Positions 1 through 9,344 of a DNA stretch of 64,000 bases are shown here, piece by piece. The position numbers were made by a program, and so were the translations under genes. The stretch comes from Mucilaginibacter pedocola (GTDB lineage Bacteria; Bacteroidota; Bacteroidia; Sphingobacteriales; Sphingobacteriaceae). The stretch lies in the NCBI RefSeq assembly GCF_002013915.1, contig NZ_MBTF01000037.1, forward strand, positions 1 to 64,000, read 5' to 3'. Position 1 is the stretch's first letter; every line of letters begins with the position of its first letter. The notes below the pieces were generated by a model. That model saw only the letters and a list, made by a program, of their open reading frames with translations, did not search any database and had not been told where the DNA came from.

Positions 1-16
1 TCGAAATGAACTGTGT

Positions 17-982
17 TTAAAAGCAAATAATATTTGAATAATTTTCCTGATATGTTGAGTTAGTTTTAGCTATTGCAAAAGCTTGCTTTAGCAACTTATT
101 TACGACTGCGATCAAAGCAACTTTTTTGGCTTTTCCTTTTGCCAGCAAGCGTTCATAAAGCTCCCGGCAGGCTTTATTGCAGCGTTTTGCGCTCCATGAG
201 CATACATACAATGAGGCCCTGATCGCAGACATGCCCATTTTACATATTCTTGGCCTGCCTTTTACACTGCTGCCCGATTCGAACAGGCGCGGGCATGTCC
301 CAATGTAAGAGCTTAATTTACTGCAATCGCCGAAACGCTCGAAACCACCGCTTACCAGGATGAGCATTATCGCTGTTTTTTTGCCAATGCCAGGTATGCT
401 TTTCAGTCCTGATAGCATTTGCCCATAATGTTCAAGAACGATCTTTTCCATGTTAGCTGAAAGCCGTGATATAAGTTGTTTAAGGTGGCATAGCTCTTTT
501 TGTATCGTCTGCCTCAGTGCTTTTTGCATCATTCCTGTAGCTGTAAAGCTTTCAAGCTGGTTGCTTAACACAGTATGCTGCTTGCTCAATCCTGATAAAA
601 TGGCTTCTGTTTGCTGTAATTCTACCACATGCTGCTGTGGTGGGGCCCATTGCTCCGGCTTAGCCATGGCACCATACTCTGCGATCAGGAGTGCGTCTTT
701 CTTATCTGTTTTAGCCCGGGACATACGCATTTGGCTGTAGCGGCGAATCACCAAAGGATTTACCACACTTACCTTAATGCCCTTCGTATGCAGGAAGCAA
801 GCAAGCCTTAAATAATATGGGCCGGATGCTTCCATCACGATATGGCTATCTGTATCCAATAGCTTTAAGAAGCCGTCGAAGCCTGTAGTTTCGTTGCTGA
901 ACTGATAATGGCGTCGGCCGGCTGATACGTCAAAGGACGCTTTTGAAATGTCTACACCAATGTAATTTGCATGAGTTTCCAT
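17..982 (-). mobile_element. IS110-family transposase
   Basis: 321-residue DEDD transposase of the IS110 family. The N-terminal RuvC-like domain starts with YIGVDISKASFDV (catalytic Asp near residue 11), continues with a VMEASGPYY segment carrying an acidic residue, and has the family's KTDKKDA motif around residues 90-96. The C-terminal half is the Transposase_20 domain, with the helix-hairpin-helix-like LKSIPGIGKKTA and a conserved Ser-containing segment. Length is normal for the family, so the gene looks intact. Elements of this family move as circular intermediates without terminal inverted repeats, and none was seen here. The gene ends 16 bases from the window edge, so that end of the element cannot be placed. 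It lies next to the duplicated regulator at 1300-2847. Confidence 0.93.
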
Positions 983-1199
983 AACTTTGTTTTGAGATAA
1001 ATACTGTAGAAGAACCTGCTTTACTGCTTATCAATCCTACATACAGGCTCTTGTGGCCTAATGAACTGTTCAAGCTTGTAAGCAAAGGGGTAAAGTGATC
1101 TGCATTTCGAACGGCTTCCTACAGCCAATGACAACTCGTGATCTTTCTCTTTACCCTTTTTCTTCTACTTTAAATTTACTCTAAACACTTAACTTTTTC
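983..1199 (-). ncRNA. Candidate IS110 bridge (seeker) RNA region
   Basis: Non-coding DNA directly upstream of the transposase start. IS110-group elements encode a structured guide RNA in this 5' flank (established for the family). The segment can fold: the AAGGGGTAAAGTGATC stretch at about 1084-1099 is complementary to the GATC...CTTTACCC stretch at about 1140-1157. Exact RNA ends, target-binding loops and the element boundary cannot be fixed by eye. The assignment rests on position plus this fold. The rest of the interval up to 1299 holds the palindromic repeat listed separately and no ORF. Confidence 0.35.
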
Positions 1200-1230
1200 C
1201 TATAAGCAAACATAGGATGACATCGTTTTT

Positions 1231-1290
1231 TTTCCGTCCCCGCAGGGTCTCTTTGCAAAAGGACCCTGCGGCACACGGATGCCATTCAAA
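1231..1290. repeat. GC palindrome, copy 1 (duplicated with AraC 3' end)
   Basis: Contains a perfect inverted repeat CCGCAGGGTC (1240-1249) / GACCCTGCGG (1262-1271) around a 12-base loop. About 60 bases here recur nearly identically at 1916-1975, 685 bases away, so the palindrome is part of a tandem duplication unit. It is intergenic at this copy. Confidence 0.8.
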
Positions 1291-1299
1291 AACGTAAGG

Positions 1300-1974
1300 C
1301 TACTTCTTCACATAGCACTTCTGATAACTCAGCGGGCTTTTCCCGGTTATCTCTTTAAAGTACTTATGAAAGCTGGCGAAGTTGTAAAAGCCGCTTTCGT
1401 AGCATATCTCCTTTACGTTCATTTGGTTGTTGATGAGTAGCTTACACGCGCTGCCTACTCGTATCTCGTTTATAAAGCGCGAGTAGGTTTTTTTGCTGCG
1501 CGATTTAAAAAACTTGCAAAACGAATTGGGGCTGATATTGGCTACCGAGGCTATCTCCTCCAGCGTTATTTTCTTTTTAAAATTCTCGATAGAGTAATTA
1601 TAAATGGCGTTGATACGGTCCTTCTCCGATTCCTGGAAGTTATGCTGAAAGCCCAGCGATGCCAGTACCTTGGTTTCTTCGGCAGCGGCTATGGCAATCA
1701 ATACCTCCATTAGCAGGATGATTTTGCGGCTGCCCTCGGCCCGGGTTATTTGTTCTACCAGTTCGCCAATTTTAGGTACCCCTGCCCCAATAGGTTGTAA
1801 GCCCCTCCGTGCTCTGTTCAGTAGGTTTTTAATTCCCTTGTTTTCGGGCAGGGAAAGAAATTGCGCCCCCCAAAAATCTTCTGTGAAGTGTACTACGCTC
1901 ACATCGGCGCTGGCTTTTCCGTCCCCGCAGGGTCTCTTTGCAAAAGGACCCTGCGGCACACGGATGCCCTTCAA
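1300..1974 (-). pseudogene. Truncated tandem copy of AraC-type regulator
   Basis: The 224-residue reading frame repeats the C-terminal about 200 residues of the neighbouring regulator (1984-2847) with few substitutions, starting at the shared ASADVSVVHF. The first about 80 residues, which hold the cupin-type sensor barrel, are absent. They are replaced by about 20 residues read through the GC palindrome (MKGIRVPQGPFAKRPCGDGK). The two-helix-turn-helix AraC DNA-binding domain (residues about 125-222, ending SPLSYQKCYVKK) is complete. It probably arose by tandem duplication and is called a pseudogene because the sensor domain is lost. A free DNA-binding fragment that competes for operators cannot be excluded. 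Confidence 0.75.
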
Positions 1975-1975
1975 A
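1916..1975. repeat. GC palindrome, copy 2
   Basis: Second copy of the 1231-1290 repeat: CCGCAGGGTC at 1925-1934 pairs with GACCCTGCGG at 1947-1956. It abuts the truncated regulator on one side, supplying its aberrant N-terminus, and the stop codon of the intact regulator on the other. It therefore marks the duplication junction. Confidence 0.8.
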
Positions 1976-1983
1976 GACGTAAC

Positions 1984-2847
1984 CTATTTCTTCACATAAC
2001 ATTTCTGATAACTCAGCGGGCTTTTACCCGTTATCTCTTTAAAATACTTATGAAAACTGGCGAAGTTGTAAAAGCCGCTTTCGTAACATATCTCCTTCAC
2101 GTTCATTTGGTTATTGATGAGTAGTTTGCAGGCGCTGCCTACTCGTATCTCGTTTATAAAGCGCGAGTAGGTTTTTTTGCTGCGCGATTTAAAAAACTTG
2201 CAGAACGAGTTGGGGCTGATATTGGCCACCGAAGCTATCTCCTCCAGCGTTATCTTCTTTTTAAAATTCTCGATAGAGTAATTATAAATGGCGTTGATGC
2301 GGTCCTTCTCCGATTCCTGGAAGTTATGCTGAAAGCCAAGCGATGCCAGTACCTTGGTTTCTTCGGCAGCGGCTATGGCCATTAATACCTCCATCAGCAG
2401 TATAATTTTGCGGCTGCCTTCGGCCCGGGTTATTTGTTCCACCATTTCGCCAATTTTAGGCACGCTGGCCCCTATCGGTTGTAGTCCCCGCCTTGCCCTG
2501 TTCAGCAGGTTTTTAATATCCTTGTTTTCGGGCAAGGAGAGGAACTGTGGCCCCCAAAAATCTTCAGTGAAGTGTACTACGCTCACATCGGCGCTGGCTT
2601 CATCGTTCTCGTATTGCTCGTCGAATTGCCAGTAGTGGGGCAGGTTAGCGCCTACCAATACCACATCGCCATCGCTGAAATGCGAGATATGGTCGCCAAC
2701 GAACTGTGTACCGCTGCCCTGTTTCAGGTATATCAGCTCCACTTCGGGGTGGTAATGCCAATGCCCGTTCACGTTGGGCCGGGTATCGCGCCGTGCATTG
2801 AACGATTGCACCAAATTGGTAGATACTTTTAATAACTGCGGTTTCAT
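1984..2847 (-). CDS. AraC-family transcriptional regulator, cupin sensor
   Basis: 287 residues. The N-terminal cupin-like barrel includes WHYHPEVELIYLKQGSGTQFVG and HFSDGDVVLVGANLPHYW (residues about 30-75). The C-terminal AraC DNA-binding domain (about 185-285) has the first helix-turn-helix at ITLEEIASVANISPNSFCKFFK and the second at NVKEICYESGFYNFASFHKYFKEITG. Such regulators sense a sugar or related ligand in the cytoplasm and activate nearby catabolic genes. The divergent neighbour is a secreted glycosidase (3028-4623) across a 180-base shared upstream region, a likely target by position only. Its 3' portion is duplicated downstream. Confidence 0.9.
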   Translation of the reverse strand: MKPQLLKVSTNLVQSFNARRDTRPNVNGHWHYHPEVELIYLKQGSGTQFVGDHISHFSDGDVVLVGANLPHYWQFDEQYENDEASADVSVVHFTEDFWGPQFLSLPENKDIKNLLNRARRGLQPIGASVPKIGEMVEQITRAEGSRKIILLMEVLMAIAAAEETKVLASLGFQHNFQESEKDRINAIYNYSIENFKKKITLEEIASVANISPNSFCKFFKSRSKKTYSRFINEIRVGSACKLLINNQMNVKEICYESGFYNFASFHKYFKEITGKSPLSYQKCYVKK

Positions 2848-3027
2848 TTTGGGGGATAATTGGTAAGGATGAATCTACAAAAATTCAATCATTAAGCTTG
2901 TAAATGCATTTTATATTTTACAATAATACAATATCGCTTAATATTTTGATAAAGCCGTTAAATTCTACACTTTATTTCAACAGGTTAGTTACAATGCCCT
3001 ACAGGCAAAAAGTTTAAATTTACGCCT

Positions 3028-4623
3028 ATGAATATCCGCTTCCCCCGATACATTAAGCTTGCTCTATTGTTTACCGGCTTTTTGGCATTTGCACAGGAGT
3101 CGTTCGCCCAAACAAAGCCACAGGCAGCCTTAACCATTACCGTTGATGCCAATAACACCGCCCAAACTATCGAGAACATCGGTGCCTCGGGTTGCTGGTT
3201 TTCGGAGGGGATAGGTAAATACTGGCCTCAAAGCAAGAAAGAGAAAATAGCCGAATTGATGTTCAGTAGAGCGTTCGATGACACCGGCGCACCTAAAGGC
3301 ATAGGCCTTTCCGCATGGCGTTTTAATATAGGCGCAGGCACCGCAGAGCAGGGCGATAGCAGCGGTATTAAAGATTTCCGCAAACGCACCGAATGCTTTT
3401 TAAGTGCCGACGGCAAATACGACTGGAGCAAGCAAAGCGGCTACCAATGGTTCCTGCGCAAGGCTAAGGACTACGGCGTTGAAAACCTCATAGCCTTTGT
3501 GAACTCGCCGCCGGTGCAGTTCACGCAAAATGGCTTGGGCTATAAAACCGTTAAAGACTACCGCAGCAACCTCAAGCCCGAAGCTTATGAAGCCTACGCT
3601 GCATTCCTGGTCGAAGTGATAAAGCATTTCGATGGCGAAGGGCTGCATTTTAACTACATCAGCCCTGTGAACGAACCGCAATGGGACTGGTACAACAAAA
3701 AGGGCCAGGCATCGCAGGAGGGGAGCGCCTGGGCCAATGCTGAGATACACCATGCCGTTGAAACCTTAGATGCCGCTTTGCAGAAAGCGAAACTCAGCAC
3801 GCAAATATTAACCACCGAGGCGGGTATGCTCAACTATTTGTATGGCGGAAAAACCGCAACCTCGCGGCAAATACAAAACTTTTTTACCGATAGCAGCAAA
3901 CTGAGTTTTGCAAAACTTAAAACCGTGCCGCGCATTATTGCCGGGCACAGCTACTTTACCGATAGTGGCGACAGCGCTATGGTGGCTACCCGCAGGCATT
4001 TGTCAGATACAGCCGCTAAATACGGCGTGAAGTATTGGCAGTCGGAATATTCGATGCTGGGCGATGGTTTCCGCGAAGGCACAAAAGCCAAACGCAGCCA
4101 AATGGATTGCGCCCTGTTCTTAGCTAAAATTATCAACCGCGACCTTACCATAGGCAATGCTACCGCCTGGCAACTGTGGAACAGTTACGAACCCGGCAGC
4201 GCCGAATGGGATACGCGCTATTACCTCATCGCCCTTAAACCGAACGAACAACATACCGACGGCGACTTCAGCATCACTAAAAACCTGTGGGCAATGGGCA
4301 ACTACAGCCGCTTTATACGCCCGGGCATGAAAAGGCTCAACATGCAGCGCAGCGATAATATGGACGATGTAAAGGCCGGGCAGCAGCTGATGCTTTCGGC
4401 TTTTAACGGCGGAAAGGATAAACTGGTAATAGTGGCTGTTAACTACACCGATGAGGCAATGCCCGTCAACCTTGCCCTCAAAAACTTTAAAAGCATCCGC
4501 AAGTACCGCACTTATACCACTTCGGCAGCCCCCGAAGAAGATTTGAAACCCTCATCGGTACAAAAAATAAGCAACGGCATAGTGGTTAAGCCCCGTTCGG
4601 TAACCACTATTGTGCTGAATTAA
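3028..4623 (+). CDS. Secreted GH30-type glycosidase (endo-beta-1,6-galactanase-like)
   Basis: 531 residues with a signal peptide ending near FAQESFAQ (residue about 28). The (beta/alpha)8 catalytic domain resembles the Glyco_hydr_30_2 group of clan GH-A. Glu216 in SPVNEPQWDW is the expected acid/base and Glu340 in KYWQSEYSML the expected nucleophile; both are seen. The last about 100 residues form the side beta-sandwich typical of GH30. Members cleave beta-1,6-galactan side chains of arabinogalactan or related glycans in the periplasm or outside the cell. Substrate is inferred from family only. The gene stands alone, with no SusC/D beside it, and is divergent from a sugar-type AraC regulator. 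Confidence 0.85.
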   Translation: MNIRFPRYIKLALLFTGFLAFAQESFAQTKPQAALTITVDANNTAQTIENIGASGCWFSEGIGKYWPQSKKEKIAELMFSRAFDDTGAPKGIGLSAWRFNIGAGTAEQGDSSGIKDFRKRTECFLSADGKYDWSKQSGYQWFLRKAKDYGVENLIAFVNSPPVQFTQNGLGYKTVKDYRSNLKPEAYEAYAAFLVEVIKHFDGEGLHFNYISPVNEPQWDWYNKKGQASQEGSAWANAEIHHAVETLDAALQKAKLSTQILTTEAGMLNYLYGGKTATSRQIQNFFTDSSKLSFAKLKTVPRIIAGHSYFTDSGDSAMVATRRHLSDTAAKYGVKYWQSEYSMLGDGFREGTKAKRSQMDCALFLAKIINRDLTIGNATAWQLWNSYEPGSAEWDTRYYLIALKPNEQHTDGDFSITKNLWAMGNYSRFIRPGMKRLNMQRSDNMDDVKAGQQLMLSAFNGGKDKLVIVAVNYTDEAMPVNLALKNFKSIRKYRTYTTSAAPEEDLKPSSVQKISNGIVVKPRSVTTIVLN

Positions 4624-4740
4624 GTGGTGTGGCGAAAATAATTGAAAAATTAATCGGCTGAATTTCAGGCAGAGGAGGGCGATTTTTGGCGAGGATGAAA
4701 ACTAAATTCAAAAAAAACTTTACAGTAACCGAAAAAACGC

Positions 4741-4748
4741 TACATTTG
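4741..4748 (+). promoter_or_regulatory. -7 box of tRNA-Phe promoter
   Basis: TACATTTG matches the Bacteroidota -7 consensus TAnnTTTG exactly and lies 19 bases before the mature tRNA start. A possible upstream element CTTTAC sits at 4718-4723. It matches the consensus but is not otherwise supported. Confidence 0.6.
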
Positions 4749-4767
4749 CAAACCTTAAACGGAACGC

Positions 4768-4840
4768 GGTACCATAGCTCAGATGGTAGAGCAATGGACT
4801 GAAAATCCATGTGTCACTGGTTCGATCCCAGTTGGTACCA
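4768..4840 (+). tRNA. tRNA-Phe (GAA)
   Basis: Full cloverleaf by eye: acceptor stem GGTACCA (4768-4774) with TGGTACC (4833-4839) and discriminator A4840; D arm GCTC/GAGC; anticodon stem ATGGA/TCCAT around loop CTGAAAA, giving anticodon GAA; T arm ACTGG-TTCGATC-CCAGT. CCA is not encoded, as usual in this phylum. It is a single tRNA with no neighbouring tRNA or rRNA. Confidence 0.97.
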
Positions 4841-4843
4841 CGA

Positions 4844-4885
4844 AAAGAAAGCCTTTAATCGAAAGATCAAAGGCTTTTCTTATTT
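4844..4885 (+). terminator. Intrinsic terminator after tRNA-Phe
   Basis: AAAGCCTTT (4848-4856) pairs with AAAGGCTTT, and an inner ATC/GAT pairing caps the loop. A T-rich tail follows (CTTATTTTAT). It starts four bases after the tRNA. Confidence 0.8.
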
Positions 4886-4962
4886 TATACCCTTCGCTGG
4901 ACAATAATTATATCTAAAAGACAGATACTCGCTTTTATGTACTATATGGCGGTATTCTTGAT

Positions 4963-7412
4963 CTAAACCTTGGGTACGGTAAACCAAAAAGTGCTGCCCT
5001 TACCCAATTCGCTATCGGCGCCGATGCGGCCGCCATGCCGGTTGATGATCTCGGCGCAAATGAACAGGCCTAACCCAAGGCCCGAATAATTTTTACCCGA
5101 GTGGTCTGCCCGCCAGTAACGGTCGAACAGGTGCGGCAATTGTTCGGCGGGTATGCCAGGGCCGGTATCTTTTACCGATATTTTTACTTCGGTTTCCAGC
5201 TCATCAATGATCATCCAAATAGTTTTAGATGCCGGCGCATATTTTACTGCGTTGTTCACAAAGTTTACCACCACCTGGTCTATACGGTGTTCGTCGGCAT
5301 AAATTTGCAGGCTCTTGTCGCCCTGCACTACCAATTCGTGCTTCTGCTCTATGCGTATGTGATTGCAGCAAACGTCCAGCATTTCCCAAATGGTGAACCA
5401 TTCTTTTTGTAATTTCAACTTGCCCTCGCTGAAACGGTTAATATTCAACAGGTCATCCACCAAAGTGGTTATTTTGGCCATGCTGCGGTTAGATGTTTCG
5501 ATGAGTTTAGGCAAGAGCGGACTCTCCGGCTTATCTTTCAACCGTTCCATTAGCTGTAAATTAGCTTTCAGGCTGGTTATAGGAGTTTTTAGTTCGTGGC
5601 TGGCAATACTCAGGAAATCATCTTTTCGCTGCTCAAAACCCTTACGTTCGGTAATGTTTTGCGTTACGCCTGCCATTTTAACGGGTTGGTTTTCCGCATC
5701 GTAGCGAGGCCTGCCCGATGCCAGTATCCAATGCCGTGAGCCATCGGGCCAGGTGATTTGGTATTCAGCTGTGTATACGCTGTCGTTTTTAAGTGCGGCA
5801 TTGATCTGCTCCTGCACGTAATTGCGGTATTCGGGTACAATGGCTTCTATCAGGTCGGGGAAATCGAGCGGAGCGTTCGCAGCCAAACCAAAATTCTTTT
5901 TACACTGATCGCTGCAGGTCATTCGTCCCGATGTGATATCGAGCTCATAAGAGCCTAATTGCCCCGCTTCCAGTGCAAGACTTAAGCGCTTGTTCGCCTC
6001 TAAAACATCCTGCCGTGCCTCAACCTGGCTGCTCACATCCGTAGCCACGATCATTACCGATACAGTTTGCCCGTTCTCATCTTTCACGGGCTGGTAAACA
6101 AATTGAAATATATGCTTACCAATTCGCCGTTTTGCTCAATTAACGCTTTGGCTTCATCTCCATAGTAAGGTTTTCCGTCGGTCAGCACATCCTGCAATAA
6201 ATCTAAAAAAGGCTGGCCTTCCAATTCGGGCAGGGCTTGTGCCAGGGGCAGGCCTATAACCCTGGCCGTTTTACCCCAAAGTTCCAGTAACTTACCGTTG
6301 GCCGATTCTACTACCAGGCTGTGCCCTGTTAGCAGGCCTATGGCAACCGGTGCATCGGCAAAAAGCGCGAGCGCCCTGGCCTCGCTTAAAAGCAGCACTT
6401 CGTTTTCCAGCCGCAGCCCGGCATTTGATGCATTAAGTTTTTGATTAGCGTTTTGCAGTTCGCGGCCTATCTCGTCCAATTGTTCATTGGCTGCAGTTAG
6501 TTCTTCATTTACAGATGTATATTCCTCGTTCAGGGCCTGCAACTCATCGTTGGTGGCCATATATTCTTCGTTGGCGGCGGCCAGTTCTTCGTTAAGGTCT
6601 TTTAATAACGCTTCGCTTGCTTCCAGTAACTTGCGGTTTTCCACAATGGCGGTTATATCTGTTACGGTGGCAAGTATAGAAGTTATATTGCCCTGGGAGT
6701 CCTCGAGCGGCTCGTAACCCAGGTCGATATAAATTTTGCGGGGACTGCCGTCGGTGCCGGCAATATCAGCCGGTGTTTCCTTAATGGCCAGTGAACGCCC
6801 GGTGTTCAGCACATCGCGCAGTAATTGCGGAAAAGGCTGCCCCTCCAGATCAGGGAAAACATCCATCAGCTTTTTGCCAATCACTTCTTCGCGGGTGCGC
6901 CCCCATATTACCAGCATTTGTTCATTGGCGGTCTCTATAACCAGGTCTTGCCCGTCTATAATACACATACCCACCGGCGAACTTGATACCAGTTGCTGTA
7001 AACGGCGCTCGGCCTGCTGCAAAGCTATACGCGCACTCACCTCTACAGCGGTATGCAAAAGGGCGTAGGTTTTGCCCTCATCGTCGAGCATTGGGCGGTA
7101 TGTGAAATCGAAATAAAAGGTTTGCAAGTGGCCGTCTACCATTATTTGCGCAGGCGTGCCCTTGGCCTCATAGGTCTGCCCGGTGGCCCAAACGTTCTTT
7201 AGCAATTGAGTAAATGGCTGCCCGGTCATTTCCGGCAAAGCATCTTCAAATCGTAAGCCGTTCACGGTAGCATCTTTCCCCCATATCTTCAGCATGGCCT
7301 GGTTTACAAATGCAATGGTAAGATCTGCATTGCTGTAAATGGCAGTAGCATCGGTAGAGTTTTGTAAAATGGTTAATAGTTGGCCAGGGGTAAGGCCTTT
7401 ATTATTAGTCAT
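4963..7412 (-). pseudogene. Multi-PAS sensor histidine kinase, one-base frameshift
   Basis: Two overlapping frames (7412-6084 and 6087-4963) together make one kinase of about 816 residues. The N-terminal part holds PAS domains of the DALPEMTGQPF / VFPDLEGQPF type, a coiled coil rich in EELAAANEEY, and a third PAS. Frame 1 ends with YFNLFTSP-stop, while the next frame supplies YQPVKDENGQTVSVMIVATDV, the normal continuation of this PAS type. Restoring one A in the AAA run at 6100-6102 (plus strand) joins them as FNFVYQPVKDENG. The distal part has another PAS, HisKA (ASHELKTPITSLKANLQL) and a HATPase with DTGPGIP and GLGLGLFI. The start is the ATG at 7412; an upstream TTG is less likely. It is either a decayed kinase or a sequencing deletion. 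Confidence 0.85.
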
Positions 7413-7564
7413 ATCTTCAATTAGGGAAAAACAGTGCAATAATTTTAGAACTTTTAAAGTTAAATAAATGTTCTAATAGTAAAAAGGGCGTAGCCGCAAA
7501 AGGTGTATCATAATTATTGCGGGTGAGTGCTAAATTGAATTGGAGGAGTTGTGGCCCGGCAAAT

Positions 7565-7603
7565 AAAAAAGCCCCGATCGATAAAGATCAGGGCATTCTT
7601 TTT
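7565..7603 (-). terminator. Intrinsic terminator after 7626-8177 gene
   Basis: GCCCCGATC (7571-7579) pairs with GATCAGGGC (7586-7594) with one mismatch, followed on the minus strand by a T-rich run opposite AAATAAAAAA. It sits just past the stop of the minus-strand gene at 7626. Confidence 0.75.
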
Positions 7604-7625
7604 ACATCGGGCGACCGTGCTTTAC

Positions 7626-8177
7626 TTATATCCCATACTCCCCGGTCAACGCTTTCTTCTCAATGCTTTTGGCAAATAGCGGCGTTTCTTCGTGGTTGTG
7701 CGCGTCAGATGCTTCCTGGCGGTCGTGGGCGGCTTGTGCCAGGGTAATGTTGTGGGCTTTAATATGCTCTAAAAACTCTGGCGTAGCGGTGGCGTGTATC
7801 TCGTTGGTGTACTCGCAGGTGTTATCGTCTATTTTGGTGGCTTTTAGTTCCCATAGCACCTGCACTTTGCTGCGGCCGTTGGCGGTGATGGCGTCTGATA
7901 CCGATAACATGCGGCAGTAATCGGCACGGTACTCGGTGGCTACGTAGTGCTGTATGATGAGTGCGGTACCAATAGTTTCCACGTTTATAGACATGGGTTG
8001 GCCATCCGGTGTGCGGGTAAAGCCGGCGGCGATATGTGCCGTAGAGCAGGCCTGGTATTCGGCATCGGGAAGATTGAACAGCCAGTCGGCGATGTTTACT
8101 TTTTCGATAGGTGCGTTGATGATAGCTTTTACGGTAGAGTGCGAAAGGGCGTTTTCTGATGTTTGTTTAATTTCCAT
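7626..8177 (-). CDS. Conserved hypothetical, SRPBCC-like fold possible
   Basis: 183 residues with no signal peptide. The pattern VKAIINAPIEKVNIADWLFNL at the start, central strands (ETIGTALIIQHYVATEY, VQVLWELKATKIDDNTCEYTNEIHA) and a C-terminal helix resemble START/SRPBCC ligand-binding proteins. I do not recognise a specific family. The C-terminal region is His-rich (HDRQEASDAHNHEE). The gene is divergent from a LysR regulator 109 bases away, with an inverted repeat between them, so LysR control is likely by the usual arrangement. A terminator follows. Function unknown. Confidence 0.7.
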   Translation of the reverse strand: MEIKQTSENALSHSTVKAIINAPIEKVNIADWLFNLPDAEYQACSTAHIAAGFTRTPDGQPMSINVETIGTALIIQHYVATEYRADYCRMLSVSDAITANGRSKVQVLWELKATKIDDNTCEYTNEIHATATPEFLEHIKAHNITLAQAAHDRQEASDAHNHEETPLFAKSIEKKALTGEYGI

Positions 8178-8252
8178 GGCTTTGTTTGTTTTGATATTTC
8201 AAAGGTGGTGGTTATTTGGTAATCGTCTAAACTCATTTTTTCGATATAGTTC

Positions 8253-8267
8253 ATCGGTAAAACCGAT
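8253..8267. promoter_or_regulatory. Probable LysR operator
   Basis: Perfect inverted repeat ATCGGT-AAA-ACCGAT in the divergent region between the LysR gene and the 7626-8177 gene, 18 bases before the LysR start. It fits the interrupted-dyad sites (T-N11-A type) bound by LysR regulators. Binding is inferred. Confidence 0.5.
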
Positions 8268-8285
8268 TAATGACTATCTTTAGTT

Positions 8286-9173
8286 ATGGAACTCCGCCAA
8301 CTGAAATACTTTGTAAAAGCAGCCGAACTGCAAAACTTTACCGATGCCGCCGCACAGCTTTTCATTACCCAGAGCACCCTTTCGCAACAAATAAAACAAC
8401 TGGAAGATGAACTGCGCCTGCCGCTGTTTGATCGTATAGCCAAGCGTGTGAGGCTTACCGAAGCGGGCAAAACCTTTTTGCCCTACGCCCGCAAAACCCT
8501 GAAGGATGCCGAAGATGGCCGCGATATGCTTAAAGATATGATGAACCTGCACACCGGTACGCTGGCGGTAGGTGTTACTTATGGGCTTACCAACCTGCTT
8601 ACAAAAGCAGTAATTGGCTTTGCAGAACAGTACCCCGCTATTCAATTACAGATTGGGTTTGGGACTACTGAAGAATTGCTTCACAAACTCAACGAGGGTA
8701 AGCTGGATATGATGTTGTCGTTTTTCCGGGGAGATAGCAGCGGGAGTTATATTACCGAAGAGCTGTTTTTGTCGCGGCTTTCCTTAATTGTACACCGCGA
8801 TCATCCGTTGGCAAGTAAAAGGCACATTAGTATAAAACTGCTTCAAGGCATGCATTTATTGTTGCCATCGGCAGGGTATAGTATTCGCAACTATCTGGAT
8901 AGTGCGTTGACAAAGCAGGGCGTAACGCCTGATGTGCGAATGGAGGTAAACGACATTAATACCTTATTGCAATTAGTAAGCAGCGGCAAGTGGGCAACGG
9001 TGCTAATGGCCTCCTCGATATTCGATCATCCCGAACTGGTGGCTGTTGAGATAAAAGCCGATGGTATGGCGAGGTTTGGTACCATTACCTGGCCATTGGA
9101 AGCCTACCGCAAAAAAGCCGCTCTAAAATTATCAGAATGCTTAATTGCGGAAGGGAAGAAAATTGGAGGTTAA
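8286..9173 (+). CDS. LysR-family transcriptional regulator
   Basis: 295 residues. The winged helix-turn-helix at the N-terminus (MELRQLKYFVKAAELQNFTDAAAQLFITQSTLSQQIKQLEDELRLPLFDR is the signature region, residues 1-50) is followed by a linker helix and a two-lobed periplasmic-binding-like effector domain (about 90-295). This is the CynR/OxyR-like length and order. It reads divergently from a possible ligand-binding protein, with an operator-like dyad between, which suggests local control plus autorepression. The effector is unknown. Confidence 0.93.
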   Translation: MELRQLKYFVKAAELQNFTDAAAQLFITQSTLSQQIKQLEDELRLPLFDRIAKRVRLTEAGKTFLPYARKTLKDAEDGRDMLKDMMNLHTGTLAVGVTYGLTNLLTKAVIGFAEQYPAIQLQIGFGTTEELLHKLNEGKLDMMLSFFRGDSSGSYITEELFLSRLSLIVHRDHPLASKRHISIKLLQGMHLLLPSAGYSIRNYLDSALTKQGVTPDVRMEVNDINTLLQLVSSGKWATVLMASSIFDHPELVAVEIKADGMARFGTITWPLEAYRKKAALKLSECLIAEGKKIGG

Positions 9174-9344
9174 ATAATAAGCAAAAATACACGTAATTAT
9201 ACGTATAATTGATTCCCCTAAGGAAAACGTCTGCCGATGAATCGGCTTGATTAAAATGAATGATGGCTGCTTACTAAAGCTGCATTTCATTGTTTTGATG
9301 CACCATGCCTTTTCTGTTTCTCTTACAAATTTCTGCCGATACAA

